A DNA stretch of 64,000 nt, taken from positions 341,934 to 405,933 of the forward strand of contig NZ_FWFP01000004.1 of assembly GCF_900172215.1 (NCBI RefSeq), in the 5' to 3' direction. The notes under the pieces were generated by a model that was given only the letters and a program-made list of their open reading frames with translations, was not told the origin of the DNA and searched no databases. This stretch comes from Ruegeria meonggei (lineage in GTDB: Bacteria > Pseudomonadota > Alphaproteobacteria > Rhodobacterales > Rhodobacteraceae). Positions 36,962 to 46,301 of the stretch are shown here, piece by piece. The translations under genes and the position numbers were made by a program. Numbering within the stretch: position 1 is the first letter of the stretch; the number at the start of each line of letters is the position of its first letter.

Positions 36962-38277
36962 TGGACCCGATCTTACTTGGCGCTATCGTCGCCATGGCCA
37001 CAATTCTTGTTCTCTTCTCTGGTGTGTCTGTCGCCCTAGGCTTGCTCATTGTTTCGACCGGTTTTTTGCTCATCTTCGACGGTTTGCGTTCGCTTGAGCT
37101 GATTCCAGAGATCCTATTTGGCAAGCTCGATAACTTTGCGCTCTTATCGATCCCGATGTTTATCATCATGGGCTCGTCAATCGCTTCAACTAGGGCCGGC
37201 GCTGATCTTTACGAAGCCCTCGAAAGATGGCTGACGCGTGTTCCTGGTGGTCTTGTGATCTCGAATCTTGGTGCCTGCGCGCTCTTCGCGGCGATGTCTG
37301 GGTCTAGCCCGGCCACCTGTGCTGCCATTGGCAAGATGGGGATTCCGGAAATGCGCAAACGGGGATACCCCGACGGCGTTGCGGCAGGGTCAATCGCTGC
37401 GGGCGGCACGCTGGGTATTTTGATCCCACCATCCGTAACGATGATTGTCTACGGAATTGCAACTGAGACATCGATTGGTCGTCTATTCCTCGCTGGCGTC
37501 ATACCTGGGCTGCTGCTTGTCCTCTTGTTTATGATTTGGTCGCTCTACTCGACATGGCAGTCTGGCGACAAACAGCTACTCACGGCAGGCAATTACAGCT
37601 GGAAAGAAAAATTTGAAATCCTTCCGCGGGTCCTACCGTTTCTGGCGATTATCATCGGTGTTCTCTATGCCATGTATGGCGGGATCGCCACGCCGTCTGA
37701 AACGGCCGCTGTGGGTGCGCTCCTGTGCTTGCTGATTGCGATGCTGATCTACAAGCTCTGGAACCCGAAAGACCTCTGGGTCGTGCTTCGGGATAGCACC
37801 AAAGAAAGCGTGATGATCATGTTCATCATCGCAGCAGCTGGTGTGTTTTCCTACATGCTGTCGAGCCTGTTCATCACACAGGCGATCGCAGAATGGATCG
37901 GCACGCTTGACGTGAACCGGTGGGTATTGATGGCATTCGTCATGTTGTTCCTGTTGGTCGCGGGGTTCTTCCTTCCGCCTGTGGCTGTGATCCTGATGGC
38001 TGCACCCATCTTGCTTCCGATCATTACGACCGCTGGTTTTGATCCAATCTGGTTTGCGGTTGTGCTGACAATCAACATGGAAATCGGACTGATCTCGCCG
38101 CCAGTTGGTCTCAACCTGTATGTGATCAATGGCATCGCGCCGGACATTTCGCTCAAGACCATTCTCAAGGGGTCGCTGCCTTTCGTGGCCTGCATGGTCA
38201 TCGCGATCATCCTGCTTTGCTTCTTCCCCGGTTTGGCAACCTGGTTGCCTGACGCGATCATGGGAGAGGCGGTATGA
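36961..38277 (+). CDS. matM: Malonate TRAP transporter large permease
   Basis: 438 residues, about twelve membrane segments. The DctM motif reads LFAAMSGSSPATCAAIGKMG, followed by GGTLGILIPPSVTMIVYGI. GGAGG in the end of matQ serves as the ribosome site. It would carry out Na+-coupled uptake of the dicarboxylate delivered by MatP. Its stop overlaps the matA start (ATGA). Confidence 0.88.
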   Translation: MDPILLGAIVAMATILVLFSGVSVALGLLIVSTGFLLIFDGLRSLELIPEILFGKLDNFALLSIPMFIIMGSSIASTRAGADLYEALERWLTRVPGGLVISNLGACALFAAMSGSSPATCAAIGKMGIPEMRKRGYPDGVAAGSIAAGGTLGILIPPSVTMIVYGIATETSIGRLFLAGVIPGLLLVLLFMIWSLYSTWQSGDKQLLTAGNYSWKEKFEILPRVLPFLAIIIGVLYAMYGGIATPSETAAVGALLCLLIAMLIYKLWNPKDLWVVLRDSTKESVMIMFIIAAAGVFSYMLSSLFITQAIAEWIGTLDVNRWVLMAFVMLFLLVAGFFLPPVAVILMAAPILLPIITTAGFDPIWFAVVLTINMEIGLISPPVGLNLYVINGIAPDISLKTILKGSLPFVACMVIAIILLCFFPGLATWLPDAIMGEAV

Positions 38278-39512
38278 GCTACTTTGGTGATCTGATTTCG
38301 ACCGTTTTTGACCGTCGCTATCGGAAGGTCAGATCGGATGAAGTCGACAAACGAACCACGTCCGATCTCTGCGAAGCGCTTCTGAGCAGCCATGGAGAGG
38401 TGTCAGGCGTCACCCTGGCACGCAATCTCCTGGACCGCTATGGAAGTATGAGCTCAGTAGAGAAAACTGCCTTCTTCGAGTTCATGATGCACGAGCTTGA
38501 AATCGATCCTGATGCCGTCCTCAGCTCTCTCAAAGCGTATAGCGAAAAACCAGGCAAAGGCTCGTATCGAGCCTTTGCCGCAGCCTGCGAACCCAGGCGA
38601 CAAGAACTGGCCCGCCGACTGAACCAAGTTCCTGGCGCCACTGGTCAGCTCGTAGCGATGCGCAAAGACCTTTTAGGCATGATGAGGGAACGTCCGGATC
38701 TTGAACCGCTAGATGTCGACTTCAAACACTTGTTTTCGTCATGGTTCAATCGCGGATTCCTGGTCCTTCGCCCGATCAATTGGGAAAGCCCCGCCGAGAT
38801 ACTTGAGAAGATCATCGCTTATGAAGCGGTACACGCCATAGACAGTTGGGATGATCTGAGAAGGCGCTTAAAGCCAAGTGACCGGCGGTGTTTTGGTTTC
38901 TTTCATCCGGCGATGGCCGACGAGCCCTTGATCTTCGTCGAGGTGGCTTTGACCAAGGGCATACCAAACTCAGTTCAGCGCCTTCTGGCAGATGAACGCG
39001 AGGAAATTGAGGCCGAAGATGCTGACACGGCGGTCTTCTACTCGATATCGAACTGCCAAGCCGGGCTGGCAGGCATTTCATTTGGCAATTCACTAATCAA
39101 GCAGGTTGTATCGGATCTGTCGAAGGAGCTGCCTGAGCTCAAAACTTTCGTAACGCTCTCGCCAATTCCGGGCCTAAATCGTTGGCTTGGTGGCTCAGAT
39201 TTGGAAGCGTTGAAGTCCGCCGAAAATCAGGCTCTTGCAGCTCACTACCTGCTGGAAGCAAAGCGACCTGACGGCATGCCCTTTGACCCGGTTGCGCGCT
39301 TTCATCTCGGAAATGGCGCCTTGGTCCACGCCGTTCATGCGGATGCAGACGTTTCCGAGAACGGGCTGCGGCAATCCAACGGGACAATGGTCAACTACTT
39401 GTATGACCTCAATCAGATTTCGCAAAACCACGAGCATTTCGTGGGCGAAAAGACAGTCGTTGCCTCGGACGCAGTAAAAGCACTGAGCGCTTCGGTGACA
39501 CCAAGAGACTAG
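38274..39512 (+). CDS. matA: Malonyl-CoA decarboxylase
   Basis: 412 residues. Characteristic segments of the MCD family are seen: FHPAMADEPLIFVEVALTKG, SISNCQAGLAGISFGNSLIK, TLSPIPGLNRWL, and near the C-terminus DPVARFHLGNGA. It converts malonyl-CoA to acetyl-CoA and CO2. It is translationally coupled to the permease gene and followed by the synthetase, forming a complete malonate-to-acetyl-CoA route. Confidence 0.93.
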   Translation: MSYFGDLISTVFDRRYRKVRSDEVDKRTTSDLCEALLSSHGEVSGVTLARNLLDRYGSMSSVEKTAFFEFMMHELEIDPDAVLSSLKAYSEKPGKGSYRAFAAACEPRRQELARRLNQVPGATGQLVAMRKDLLGMMRERPDLEPLDVDFKHLFSSWFNRGFLVLRPINWESPAEILEKIIAYEAVHAIDSWDDLRRRLKPSDRRCFGFFHPAMADEPLIFVEVALTKGIPNSVQRLLADEREEIEAEDADTAVFYSISNCQAGLAGISFGNSLIKQVVSDLSKELPELKTFVTLSPIPGLNRWLGGSDLEALKSAENQALAAHYLLEAKRPDGMPFDPVARFHLGNGALVHAVHADADVSENGLRQSNGTMVNYLYDLNQISQNHEHFVGEKTVVASDAVKALSASVTPRD

Positions 39513-39522
39513 GAGATTGAAG

Positions 39523-41040
39523 ATGGCAAATCCTCTCTACGACACGCTTTTTGGGCAGCACCAAGGCAAGAACACTACCTTTTTACAGATGGCCGACGGC
39601 TCGGTCGTGACCCATAGCGACTTTCTGCAACTCGCGTCTCAGTATGCCAACTTGTTTACCCAACTTGGTTTGCAACCAGGAGACCGCTTGGCTGCGCAGA
39701 TTGTAAAGTCACCGCAAGCCTTGGCGGTCTATGCCGCATGTGTTCAGGCCGGAATTGTCTTCTTGCCTTTGAATACTGCGTATACTGCTGCCGAAGTTGC
39801 GTATTTCCTCGAAAACAGTGGTGCAAGATTAATGCTAAGCGATGGCAAGGCATCTCAGGCACTTGAACTTGTGACCAGTGCCTGTGGTGCTATTCTTGAG
39901 ACAATGAATGCCGATGGAAGCGGTAGCTTTGCAATTCAGGCAGAGACAATGCCAGTCGGTTTTCAGACGGTCGAACGCTCTGAAGACGATCTTGCTGCCT
40001 TCTTGTACACATCAGGTACCACTGGTCGCTCGAAAGGGGCCATGCTGACGCAAGGCAACCTTTTGTCGAACTGTCAGGCTTTGGCCAGCGAATGGAGGTT
40101 CACGGCGGAAGATTCCCTTTTGCATGCGTTGCCCATATTCCACACGCATGGTCTCTTTGTTGCGACTAACATCTCGCTCTTGGCAGGTGGAAAGATCTTG
40201 TTTCTGCCGAAGTTTGACCTCGATGTCATGCTCGATCTGATGCCGCAGGCAACAACAATGATGGGTGTACCGACTTTCTACACCAGACTCTTGGATGACA
40301 ACCGGTTCACACGCGAGGCGGCGCAGCATATGCGTTTGTTCGTCTCCGGCAGTGCACCTCTTTTAGCGGAAACGCACATACAATTCGAAGAACGGACCGG
40401 CCATCGCATCTTGGAACGTTATGGCATGACCGAAACAAACATGAACACGTCAAACCCGTATGACGGTGAGCGTCGCGCTGGCACAGTGGGTTTCCCTTTG
40501 CCGGGAATAGAGATCAAGATCACCGACAGCAATACTGGTGAGACACTGCCTCAAGGCGACATCGGCGAGATCGAAGTCCGCGGGCCGAATGTGTTCAAAG
40601 GTTACTGGCAGATGCCTGAAAAAACTGCCGAAGAACTACGTGAAAACGGCTTCTTTATCACGGGTGATCTCGGCCAGATCGATGAAGACGGCTATCTACA
40701 CATTGTTGGTCGCAACAAGGACCTGATTATCTCAGGCGGCTACAACATCTATCCAAAGGAAATTGAACTTCTCCTCGACGAGGAAACAGGCGTATTGGAA
40801 AGCGCAGTCATCGGTGTTCCACATCCGGATTTTGGAGAAACGGTTGTCGGGGTGCTCGTCGCAGAGGGTCAGGGCGATCTGGACCTGGACGCCATTAAAA
40901 AGAACATTGGTGGATCGTTGGCGCGGTTCAAGCATCCCCAAAAGCTGGTGGTCCTCCCAGAATTGCCCCGAAATACCATGGGGAAAGTCCAGAAAAAAGA
41001 GCTTCGTGAACAATACAAAGACTTGTTCATGCCAGCCTAA
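39523..41040 (+). CDS. matB: Malonyl-CoA synthetase
   Basis: 505 residues from the ATG at 39523 with AGGAG 7 nt upstream (an earlier in-frame TTG is rejected). The AMP-binding signature YTSGTTGRSKGAMLTQ, the hinge GRNKDLIISGGYNIYP and the C-terminal catalytic Lys in RNTMGKVQKKEL define an acyl-CoA synthetase. With matA next to it, malonate is the substrate: malonate + CoA + ATP gives malonyl-CoA + AMP + PPi. Confidence 0.93.
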   Translation: MANPLYDTLFGQHQGKNTTFLQMADGSVVTHSDFLQLASQYANLFTQLGLQPGDRLAAQIVKSPQALAVYAACVQAGIVFLPLNTAYTAAEVAYFLENSGARLMLSDGKASQALELVTSACGAILETMNADGSGSFAIQAETMPVGFQTVERSEDDLAAFLYTSGTTGRSKGAMLTQGNLLSNCQALASEWRFTAEDSLLHALPIFHTHGLFVATNISLLAGGKILFLPKFDLDVMLDLMPQATTMMGVPTFYTRLLDDNRFTREAAQHMRLFVSGSAPLLAETHIQFEERTGHRILERYGMTETNMNTSNPYDGERRAGTVGFPLPGIEIKITDSNTGETLPQGDIGEIEVRGPNVFKGYWQMPEKTAEELRENGFFITGDLGQIDEDGYLHIVGRNKDLIISGGYNIYPKEIELLLDEETGVLESAVIGVPHPDFGETVVGVLVAEGQGDLDLDAIKKNIGGSLARFKHPQKLVVLPELPRNTMGKVQKKELREQYKDLFMPA

Positions 41041-41147
41041 CCTTCCTCCCCGGGCCCGTGGCGCTGCAATTTGGCGTCGCGGGTCAATTTCCTAAAGCCC
41101 TCGGTTCAGTTCGGGGTTGCCCCAAGTCTGCCAACGGAGAAGTTTCC

Positions 41148-41555
41148 ATGTATCGCAATATCCTTGTGCCAGTCTCACTTGACACCGACAGAGATGCAAA
41201 TTCCGCTCTGAATGTCGCCCAAACGCTATGTGGTGAGGGCGGCACGATCTCCGTCTTGCATGTAGTGGAGCATCTCCCTCAATACTCAGAGGATCTGCTT
41301 CCAAAAGACCATTTCGAAGCCGCCAAGCAGGCGATCGCGGAAAAGCTCGATCCAATGCTTGAAGGTATCCCGAGGGCATCGCTGGACATTGTGGAGGGTC
41401 ATTCCGGACGTACCATTCTGGACTATGCAGCTTCGCACGATGTGGACTGCATTATCGTTGCCAGTCATCGTCCGGGTCTGCAGGACTATTTGCTTGGGTC
41501 GACTGCGGCAAGGGTCGTACGGCATGCCAAATGCGCTGTCCATGTTGTCAGATAA
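41148..41555 (+). CDS. Universal stress protein (UspA family)
   Basis: 135 residues from the ATG at 41148 (GGAG upstream). It begins MYRNILVPVSLDTD and has the ATP-binding C-terminal pattern GSTAARVVRHAKCAVHVVR. It sits 107 nt after matB on the same strand and 76 nt before the adenylate kinase gene, so it may belong to the same transcription unit. Usp proteins bind ATP or help under stress; no specific role can be read here. Confidence 0.85.
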   Translation: MYRNILVPVSLDTDRDANSALNVAQTLCGEGGTISVLHVVEHLPQYSEDLLPKDHFEAAKQAIAEKLDPMLEGIPRASLDIVEGHSGRTILDYAASHDVDCIIVASHRPGLQDYLLGSTAARVVRHAKCAVHVVR

Positions 41556-41631
41556 CTCACATCGCAGCTCCAACGAATTGCGTCTGGTTCGAGAACGAGA
41601 CCAACGGCGTGCAAGATGAAAGGACCCAGTA

Positions 41632-42327
41632 ATGGCAACAGTAGACTCGGATCAGCCAACCAAGATTGTGGTCATGTTTGGCCCACCAGGATCCGGCAAA
41701 GGTACACAGGCCCGGCGTCTGGCCGATGAACTGGGATACATTCAAATTTCGACAGGAGATCTGCTGCGTTCGGCGGTAGAAGCACAATCTACATTGGGTT
41801 TGATTGCTAAGGCAACGATGGAGGCCGGTGGACTGGTAAGTGATGACATTGTGCTTGCATTGTTGAAAGAGAGACTGGCGGAGCCAGACACTCAAGCGGG
41901 TGTGATCTTCGACGGGTACCCTCGCACAGTCGCTCAAGCCAAGGCACTCGACCTTTTGCTTAAGCGGTCAGGCCAGCGAGTCGGGAAAGTAGTCGAACTC
42001 AAAGTCAACGACGACGAACTTGTCGAGAGGATCACAGGACGGCACACATGTGCAGACTGCGGTGAAGGGTATCATATCCGCTTTAAGAGGCCAAAATTGG
42101 AAGGGGTGTGTGATGTTTGCGGAGGTACAAGATTCAAGCGCAGGGCAGACGACACCGCTGAGACAGTTCGCACAAGGCTAAGCGAGTACTACGAGCAAAC
42201 ACTTCCTGTGCTTTCGTATTACGTGCCGAAAGGCGCAGTCAGTACACTGGATGGTGCTGACAGCGTCGATGAGGTCTTTGCCGACCTTATGTCAGTAGTT
42301 TCTGCAAAATCGAGGGTAGATACGTGA
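41632..42327 (+). CDS. adk: Adenylate kinase, probably accessory
   Basis: 231 residues. The P-loop GPPGSGKGT (residues 17-25), the AMP-binding ISTGDLLR and FDGYPRT, and a LID domain with two Cys pairs (CADC and CDVC), likely binding zinc, are all present. It catalyses ATP + AMP to 2 ADP. Its place after matB, an AMP-forming enzyme, suggests it recycles that AMP. The main adk of the genome normally sits in the ribosomal-protein region, so this is probably a second copy. Confidence 0.88.
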   Translation: MATVDSDQPTKIVVMFGPPGSGKGTQARRLADELGYIQISTGDLLRSAVEAQSTLGLIAKATMEAGGLVSDDIVLALLKERLAEPDTQAGVIFDGYPRTVAQAKALDLLLKRSGQRVGKVVELKVNDDELVERITGRHTCADCGEGYHIRFKRPKLEGVCDVCGGTRFKRRADDTAETVRTRLSEYYEQTLPVLSYYVPKGAVSTLDGADSVDEVFADLMSVVSAKSRVDT

Positions 42328-42903
42328 CTCGCGACGTATGTCCCCAGATGCAGGGCACGACGTCATCGATATCCGGAAGCTGTATGGCAAAGCTGATGCC
42401 TTCCCACATGACCTTGGATTTACATCAACTGCATCATGTGGATCTCTACAGTTCAGTTTAGAGCCCGGCGAGGTCAACACCGGTGAATGGCCGGTTCGGT
42501 GAAGCCTGCTACGCCGCAGAACAAATCGCGCCAAACGGGCGCCGGCTTTCTGCGTCAGCAATAGCCGCAATTGCACAAGTCCGCTTTGTCCCGCATACCC
42601 GACCTCGTTGACCTTCCGGCTTTGCGCTTGCAGCGAATGTCTCCTCTGACGGGCCGCACTGCAGCGATGGCGGTTCTTGATCAACGGCAGGAATGGGCCG
42701 TCCGCATGATCAGTTATAGGTGGGGCAGGGGCCCTTTCTGCAACGGCACCGGAGTCTGGTATGAGCCCAAAGTTCCGAATGCCGCGCCTTGCACAAACGA
42801 CTGCATAGAGCAGTTCTTGGCCCCGCAACTCATCGATTTTGGGCATCGCTTTGTGTAAGCTATAGCCTCTAGCTGCCTATCAAAGCACATTTGGGAGGAT
42901 TTT
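42328..42903. other. Intergenic gap with repeat and possible gene scrap
   Basis: A short + strand frame at about 42340-42507 reads like protein (DVIDIRKLYGKADAFPHDLG, then LEPGEVNTGEWPV) and ends at a stop; it may be a decayed gene but I cannot name it. The dispersed repeat copy B follows. The ribosome site GGGAGG for the next gene lies at the end of the gap. Confidence 0.35.
42630..42785 (+). repeat. Dispersed intergenic repeat, copy B
   Basis: CAGCGAATGTCTCC, then TGACGGGCCGCACTGCAG, GGCAGGAATGGGCCGTCC, TGGGGCAGGGGCC, and TATGAGCCCAAAGTTCCGA occur in the same order as in copies E, F and G. Confidence 0.6.
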
Positions 42904-43986
42904 ATGGGCGACAAGAGTAGTCCAACTGAGGGAATGGTTGACTATGCGGTAAATTCCCTCCCGCAGAAGCACTCTATTCAATCCCGCGCAGACGATGTCC
43001 GGGAGATGGCCGACAAGGTCTTGGCCTCATCAGACGAGATACACATTGCTGACTATGGCTGCGGCACTGGATCAAACGCGGTTTTGTCCATTAAACCTGC
43101 CGTAGAGTCCTTTGCCGATCGCTATCCAGATTACTTCATCTACGTTCACCATGTCGATCAGGCGGAGAACGATTGGAATACCCTGTTCGATTGTGCTGCT
43201 GGCCAAGACGGTTACACAAACCTCTCTGCGAATATTCGCCCTACCGCAAGTGTGGGTAGTTTTTTCTCAATTGCTGCACCGGCATCGTCTATAGACGTTG
43301 GAACTTCGTTTGGTGCGAGTCATTGGCTCAGCACACAGCCTCTTATCGCTTCTAAAGGCACGTTTTGGTTCGCAGATCTACAGGGTGAAGCCCGATTGAA
43401 GCTAAAAAGACAAGCGCAGCGAGATTGGGAAGCCTTTTTGGCATTGCGGCTTCGGGAGTTGCGTAGCGGGGGCAGGCTTATGGTCTCGACGCTAGGAGCT
43501 GTCCCTGATGCGAGCGAGCTCAACGGAATTTGCAGTTCTGGCCGATATACGTATCGCGCAATGTACGGCATTGCCGAAAAGATGGTGAATGACGGATTGA
43601 TATCTGAACACGCGCTCCGCGATTTTGTTGTGCCAGTCTGGTTTATGTCCAGGAAAGAGGCGCTAGAGCCATTTCAACGCAACGAAGAATTGGCAGACGG
43701 CTTTTTGATTGAGAGAGCAGAGGTTGCTCCGGCTCAGCAAAACCCGGAGGATATCTTCGCAGACCAGATCAATGCTCCCGAAAAGTATGCTGCAAGCTAT
43801 AAGGGTTTTGTTCGTTCCTTTACCGAGTCCACATTCAGGCAATCTTTGTTCCGCAGTGAATCTGCCCATACGACCGAAACTCTACTGAACGAGTTTTATG
43901 ACCGTTTTGAAGCGACCATCAAAGAAGGAGGGGCCAAGTACGCCTTTGAAATCTGGTTATTGACGATTGAGCTTAGAAAACAATGA
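42904..43986 (+). CDS. SABATH-type SAM-dependent carboxyl methyltransferase
   Basis: 360 residues; GGGAGG precedes the ATG. The SAM-binding core reads IHIADYGCGTGSNAV. The N-terminal YAVNSLPQKHSIQ corresponds to the substrate-carboxylate region of plant salicylate/jasmonate methyltransferases, and GASHWLSTQP to their conserved HWLS-type motif; LRLRELRSGGRLMVSTLG also fits. The family (Methyltransf_7) makes methyl esters of small carboxylic acids and is common in plants but sparse in bacteria. The next gene is a secreted allene-oxide-cyclase-like barrel. The substrate is unknown. Confidence 0.78.
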   Translation: MGDKSSPTEGMVDYAVNSLPQKHSIQSRADDVREMADKVLASSDEIHIADYGCGTGSNAVLSIKPAVESFADRYPDYFIYVHHVDQAENDWNTLFDCAAGQDGYTNLSANIRPTASVGSFFSIAAPASSIDVGTSFGASHWLSTQPLIASKGTFWFADLQGEARLKLKRQAQRDWEAFLALRLRELRSGGRLMVSTLGAVPDASELNGICSSGRYTYRAMYGIAEKMVNDGLISEHALRDFVVPVWFMSRKEALEPFQRNEELADGFLIERAEVAPAQQNPEDIFADQINAPEKYAASYKGFVRSFTESTFRQSLFRSESAHTTETLLNEFYDRFEATIKEGGAKYAFEIWLLTIELRKQ

Positions 43987-44093
43987 GCGGATCTCGATGC
44001 CGGTCTACGTCAATTCAGTTCTATCGCAACGCTAGTCTAACTAGTTCGAAGTATATTTCGTACAGCCGTTGCAATCTTTATCGGAGTGTCAAA

Positions 44094-44555
44094 ATGCGTT
44101 TTCTTACTGTACTGCTTCTTGTCTCCCATGCCCTTCCGGCTGCAGCCGAAAACACACCGGAATGCGGCCAATTTTCCGTTTACTTGGAAGACCTGAAAAT
44201 CACGTCTGGTGGCGACAGTTTCGGAGTTGTCGCGGTCGGGCACGTCACGGTTTTCAATGAAGTGGGTCAGGTTATTGGTATGCAGGACGTCACGACGTTG
44301 ATAGCTCCCGGCGCAAGTGAAGGTGAAACCCAGCTCATCGTTAACGCTTACCTGACAATCGACGCCAACCAACTGGTTTATTATGGTTCCTACCCAGCCC
44401 CCGACCAACCCGACACAGTGCCTCACTTTGAAACCCAATTGGCCGTTGTCGGCGGCACTGGAGTTTTCAAGGGCGCAAGTGGCCAAGTGAAGTTCCTCAA
44501 AAAAGACGACAAGCGAGCTGCTGAGTTTGATGTCACGTGTTCGGGGAAACCATAG
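44094..44555 (+). CDS. Secreted allene-oxide-cyclase/dirigent-like barrel protein
   Basis: 153 residues from the ATG at 44094 (GGAG upstream); the open frame runs back to 43983 but those residues do not look coding. The signal peptide is MRFLTVLLLVSHALPAAA. The mature protein is all-beta, with a C-terminal VVGGTGVFKGASGQVKF that is the hallmark of the AOC/dirigent-like eight-stranded barrel. Bacterial members have no firm function. It follows the SABATH gene by 107 nt on the same strand. Confidence 0.72.
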   Translation: MRFLTVLLLVSHALPAAAENTPECGQFSVYLEDLKITSGGDSFGVVAVGHVTVFNEVGQVIGMQDVTTLIAPGASEGETQLIVNAYLTIDANQLVYYGSYPAPDQPDTVPHFETQLAVVGGTGVFKGASGQVKFLKKDDKRAAEFDVTCSGKP

Positions 44556-44644
44556 TCTTCAAGTACTGAGGATGGTCAGAAGCAACACAAGTTGCCGGTC
44601 ATTGAGACCCAAAGTAGGCCAGTGAGTTGTGTCTTCAATCTCGG

Positions 44645-44865
44645 ACGCCAACTGACCGCTATCCGTTGATGATGCAGGCCGCTGTCGAGGGGCACGGAAT
44701 CGCATTGGGTTGGAAACGTGCAAAAGACGCCTTTTAGGGGCAGGCAAGCAGGTACGTCCCCTCAATGAGCATGTGCGTGTTCCTGAAAGTTTTGGTGTTC
44801 ACCAACCCGCAAATTGGAAATCAAAACCGGGAACTCCCAAAGTCCTGGAATTGGATAATGGGTGA
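44645..44865 (+). pseudogene. LysR-family C-terminal remnant, frameshifted
   Basis: Around 44657-44727 one frame reads YPLMMQAAVEGHGIALGWK, a typical end region of a LysR effector domain. About base 44730 the match shifts to another frame: LLGAGKQVRPLNEHVRVPES (to the stop at 44863-44865), which is the expected continuation. The upstream two thirds of the gene are absent. This is a decayed regulator tail. Confidence 0.5.
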
Positions 44866-45177
44866 GTTGGCTTACTGGGTTAATTGTTCGGTAAACGGAC
44901 GTTCAATACATTGCTGCGAGCGGCAGCTCTGTCCGCACAGTATAGGTTGCGGGTTTGTATTCGAGCATCGGCTACGGAGAAATGGACAAATCCCCAGCCC
45001 TCAGCTCGTGATCGTGCTCTATACAAACGCCGACTGCACCGGCCTCCGGACGAAACCAGGACGGAACACTTCCCTGCAGCCCGAGCGCCTTGAAACGATT
45101 TAAGTGTCCGACATCGGACTGCGCGCATTTTCAGGACAGGCGGGCGCTGAAACCCAAACTCGGTGGCGCTCAAATGC
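44866..45177. other. Gap with no recognisable content
   Basis: Between the LysR scrap and the GNAT pseudogene I see no gene, promoter, hairpin or clear repeat copy. Confidence 0.4.
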
Positions 45178-45680
45178 CTAACCGAGCTTCTTCACCATCA
45201 GCAAGGCTTCTGTTGGCTCTTCGCCAAAGCGAGACAGGTCGAACGGTCGCCGCGCGCGCTCAGTGTATCCGGCTCGCCGATAGAGACTTATGGCGTTCTC
45301 GTTTGTGGCGGCAACGATCAGAGCGAGACCTGGGCAAGAGCCTTCTCGTGCTTGCTCCTCAGCTTTGTTCAGTAAAGCAGCGCCCACACCTTGCCGTCGC
45401 CCTTCAGGCACGGTGGCCATAAAATTGACGTACCAATGACCCGGGACGAGTTGCGCGAGTTCTTCGACACCGACAAATACCTCGGGAATGTCGGGCCCTA
45501 CTGGCTGCGGTGTGGTCGGAAGGACATACCGATCAGTCCGCCTATTTCCACACCATCGCGTTCGGCGATGAACCCGTATCGATAGCTGAATTCGCCCTCC
45601 GTTGCGGCAACCATTGCGCGCCCGACGCCAATGCCGTCCATGTCCGGAGGGGCCATCTCAGCCCAGAGCGTAGGCACCAC
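45178..45680 (-). pseudogene. Frameshifted GNAT acetyltransferase
   Basis: Two adjoining frames together spell one GNAT protein. The upstream frame (45680 to about 45525) gives YRYGFIAERDGVEIGGLIGM; the downstream frame (about 45525 to 45178) continues TPQPVGPDIPEVF, then PGHWYVNFMATVPEGRRQG, an acetyl-CoA-binding VGAALLNKAEE, and SLYRRAGYTERARRPF. A single indel near 45520-45530 separates them. The N-terminal 30 or so residues of the family are also missing, and a stop lies just upstream of 45680. Confidence 0.72.
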
Positions 45681-45812
45681 TGGTCACATCAAAGTCAGCG
45701 ACTTTTTCAACAACATCAGCCCAAAGCGGTCATCCAGAAAATTGTGTTATCAATGTTTGCAACAGTCTACGCTTGCAGACATCACTTTTGGACCGAGATA
45801 ACAGGGGCGAAT

Positions 45813-46301
45813 ATGTTGAGTGGTCACACGGGCGGCTGCCTTTGCGGAAAAGTACGATATGATACCGGTAGTGAGCCACTTTGGATTACGATTTGTTATT
45901 GTCGTTTCTGCCAACATGCCACTGGCTCGGACCGAATGATCGAACCAATATTTGAGCGCGATACTTTTGTGTTCACTCAAGGCCAACCCGCGCTGTACAC
46001 GCTCCAATCGGATGGCAGTGGAAAAGATATTCAGGTTCAGTTCTGTTCAGATTGTGGGACAAAACTTGCTCTGACATTCGAACGCTGGCCCGATAGGTTG
46101 GGGATTTATTTAGGCACTCTCGACGATCCGGCATCGATTTCAACCACACCTGAAAACAGCAAGCACATCTTTGTATCTGAAGCTCGCCCAGGAACGATCC
46201 TTCCATCCGGATTCAAAACATTCGACCACCACGCGACCGAGAACGACGGTACTCCGATTGAGCCTATCATTCACACTTCACCACATTTTGTCAGGGCCTG
46301 A
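45813..46301 (+). CDS. GFA-family (glutathione-dependent formaldehyde-activating-like) protein
   Basis: 162 residues from the ATG at 45813, with AGGGG 5 nt upstream. Zinc-ligand cysteines are in place: GGCLCGKVRY, CYCRFCQHATG and QFCSDCGTKL. This is the GFA/CENP-V fold; true S-hydroxymethylglutathione synthase activity is not established for most members. It stands alone between a pseudogene and a methyltransferase gene. Confidence 0.85.
   Translation: MLSGHTGGCLCGKVRYDTGSEPLWITICYCRFCQHATGSDRMIEPIFERDTFVFTQGQPALYTLQSDGSGKDIQVQFCSDCGTKLALTFERWPDRLGIYLGTLDDPASISTTPENSKHIFVSEARPGTILPSGFKTFDHHATENDGTPIEPIIHTSPHFVRA

Noticed and set aside
42292..42846. 184-codon minus-strand frame after adk
   Set aside because: It spans the end of adk and the dispersed repeat, and its translation is Arg/Ser/Pro-rich without motifs.
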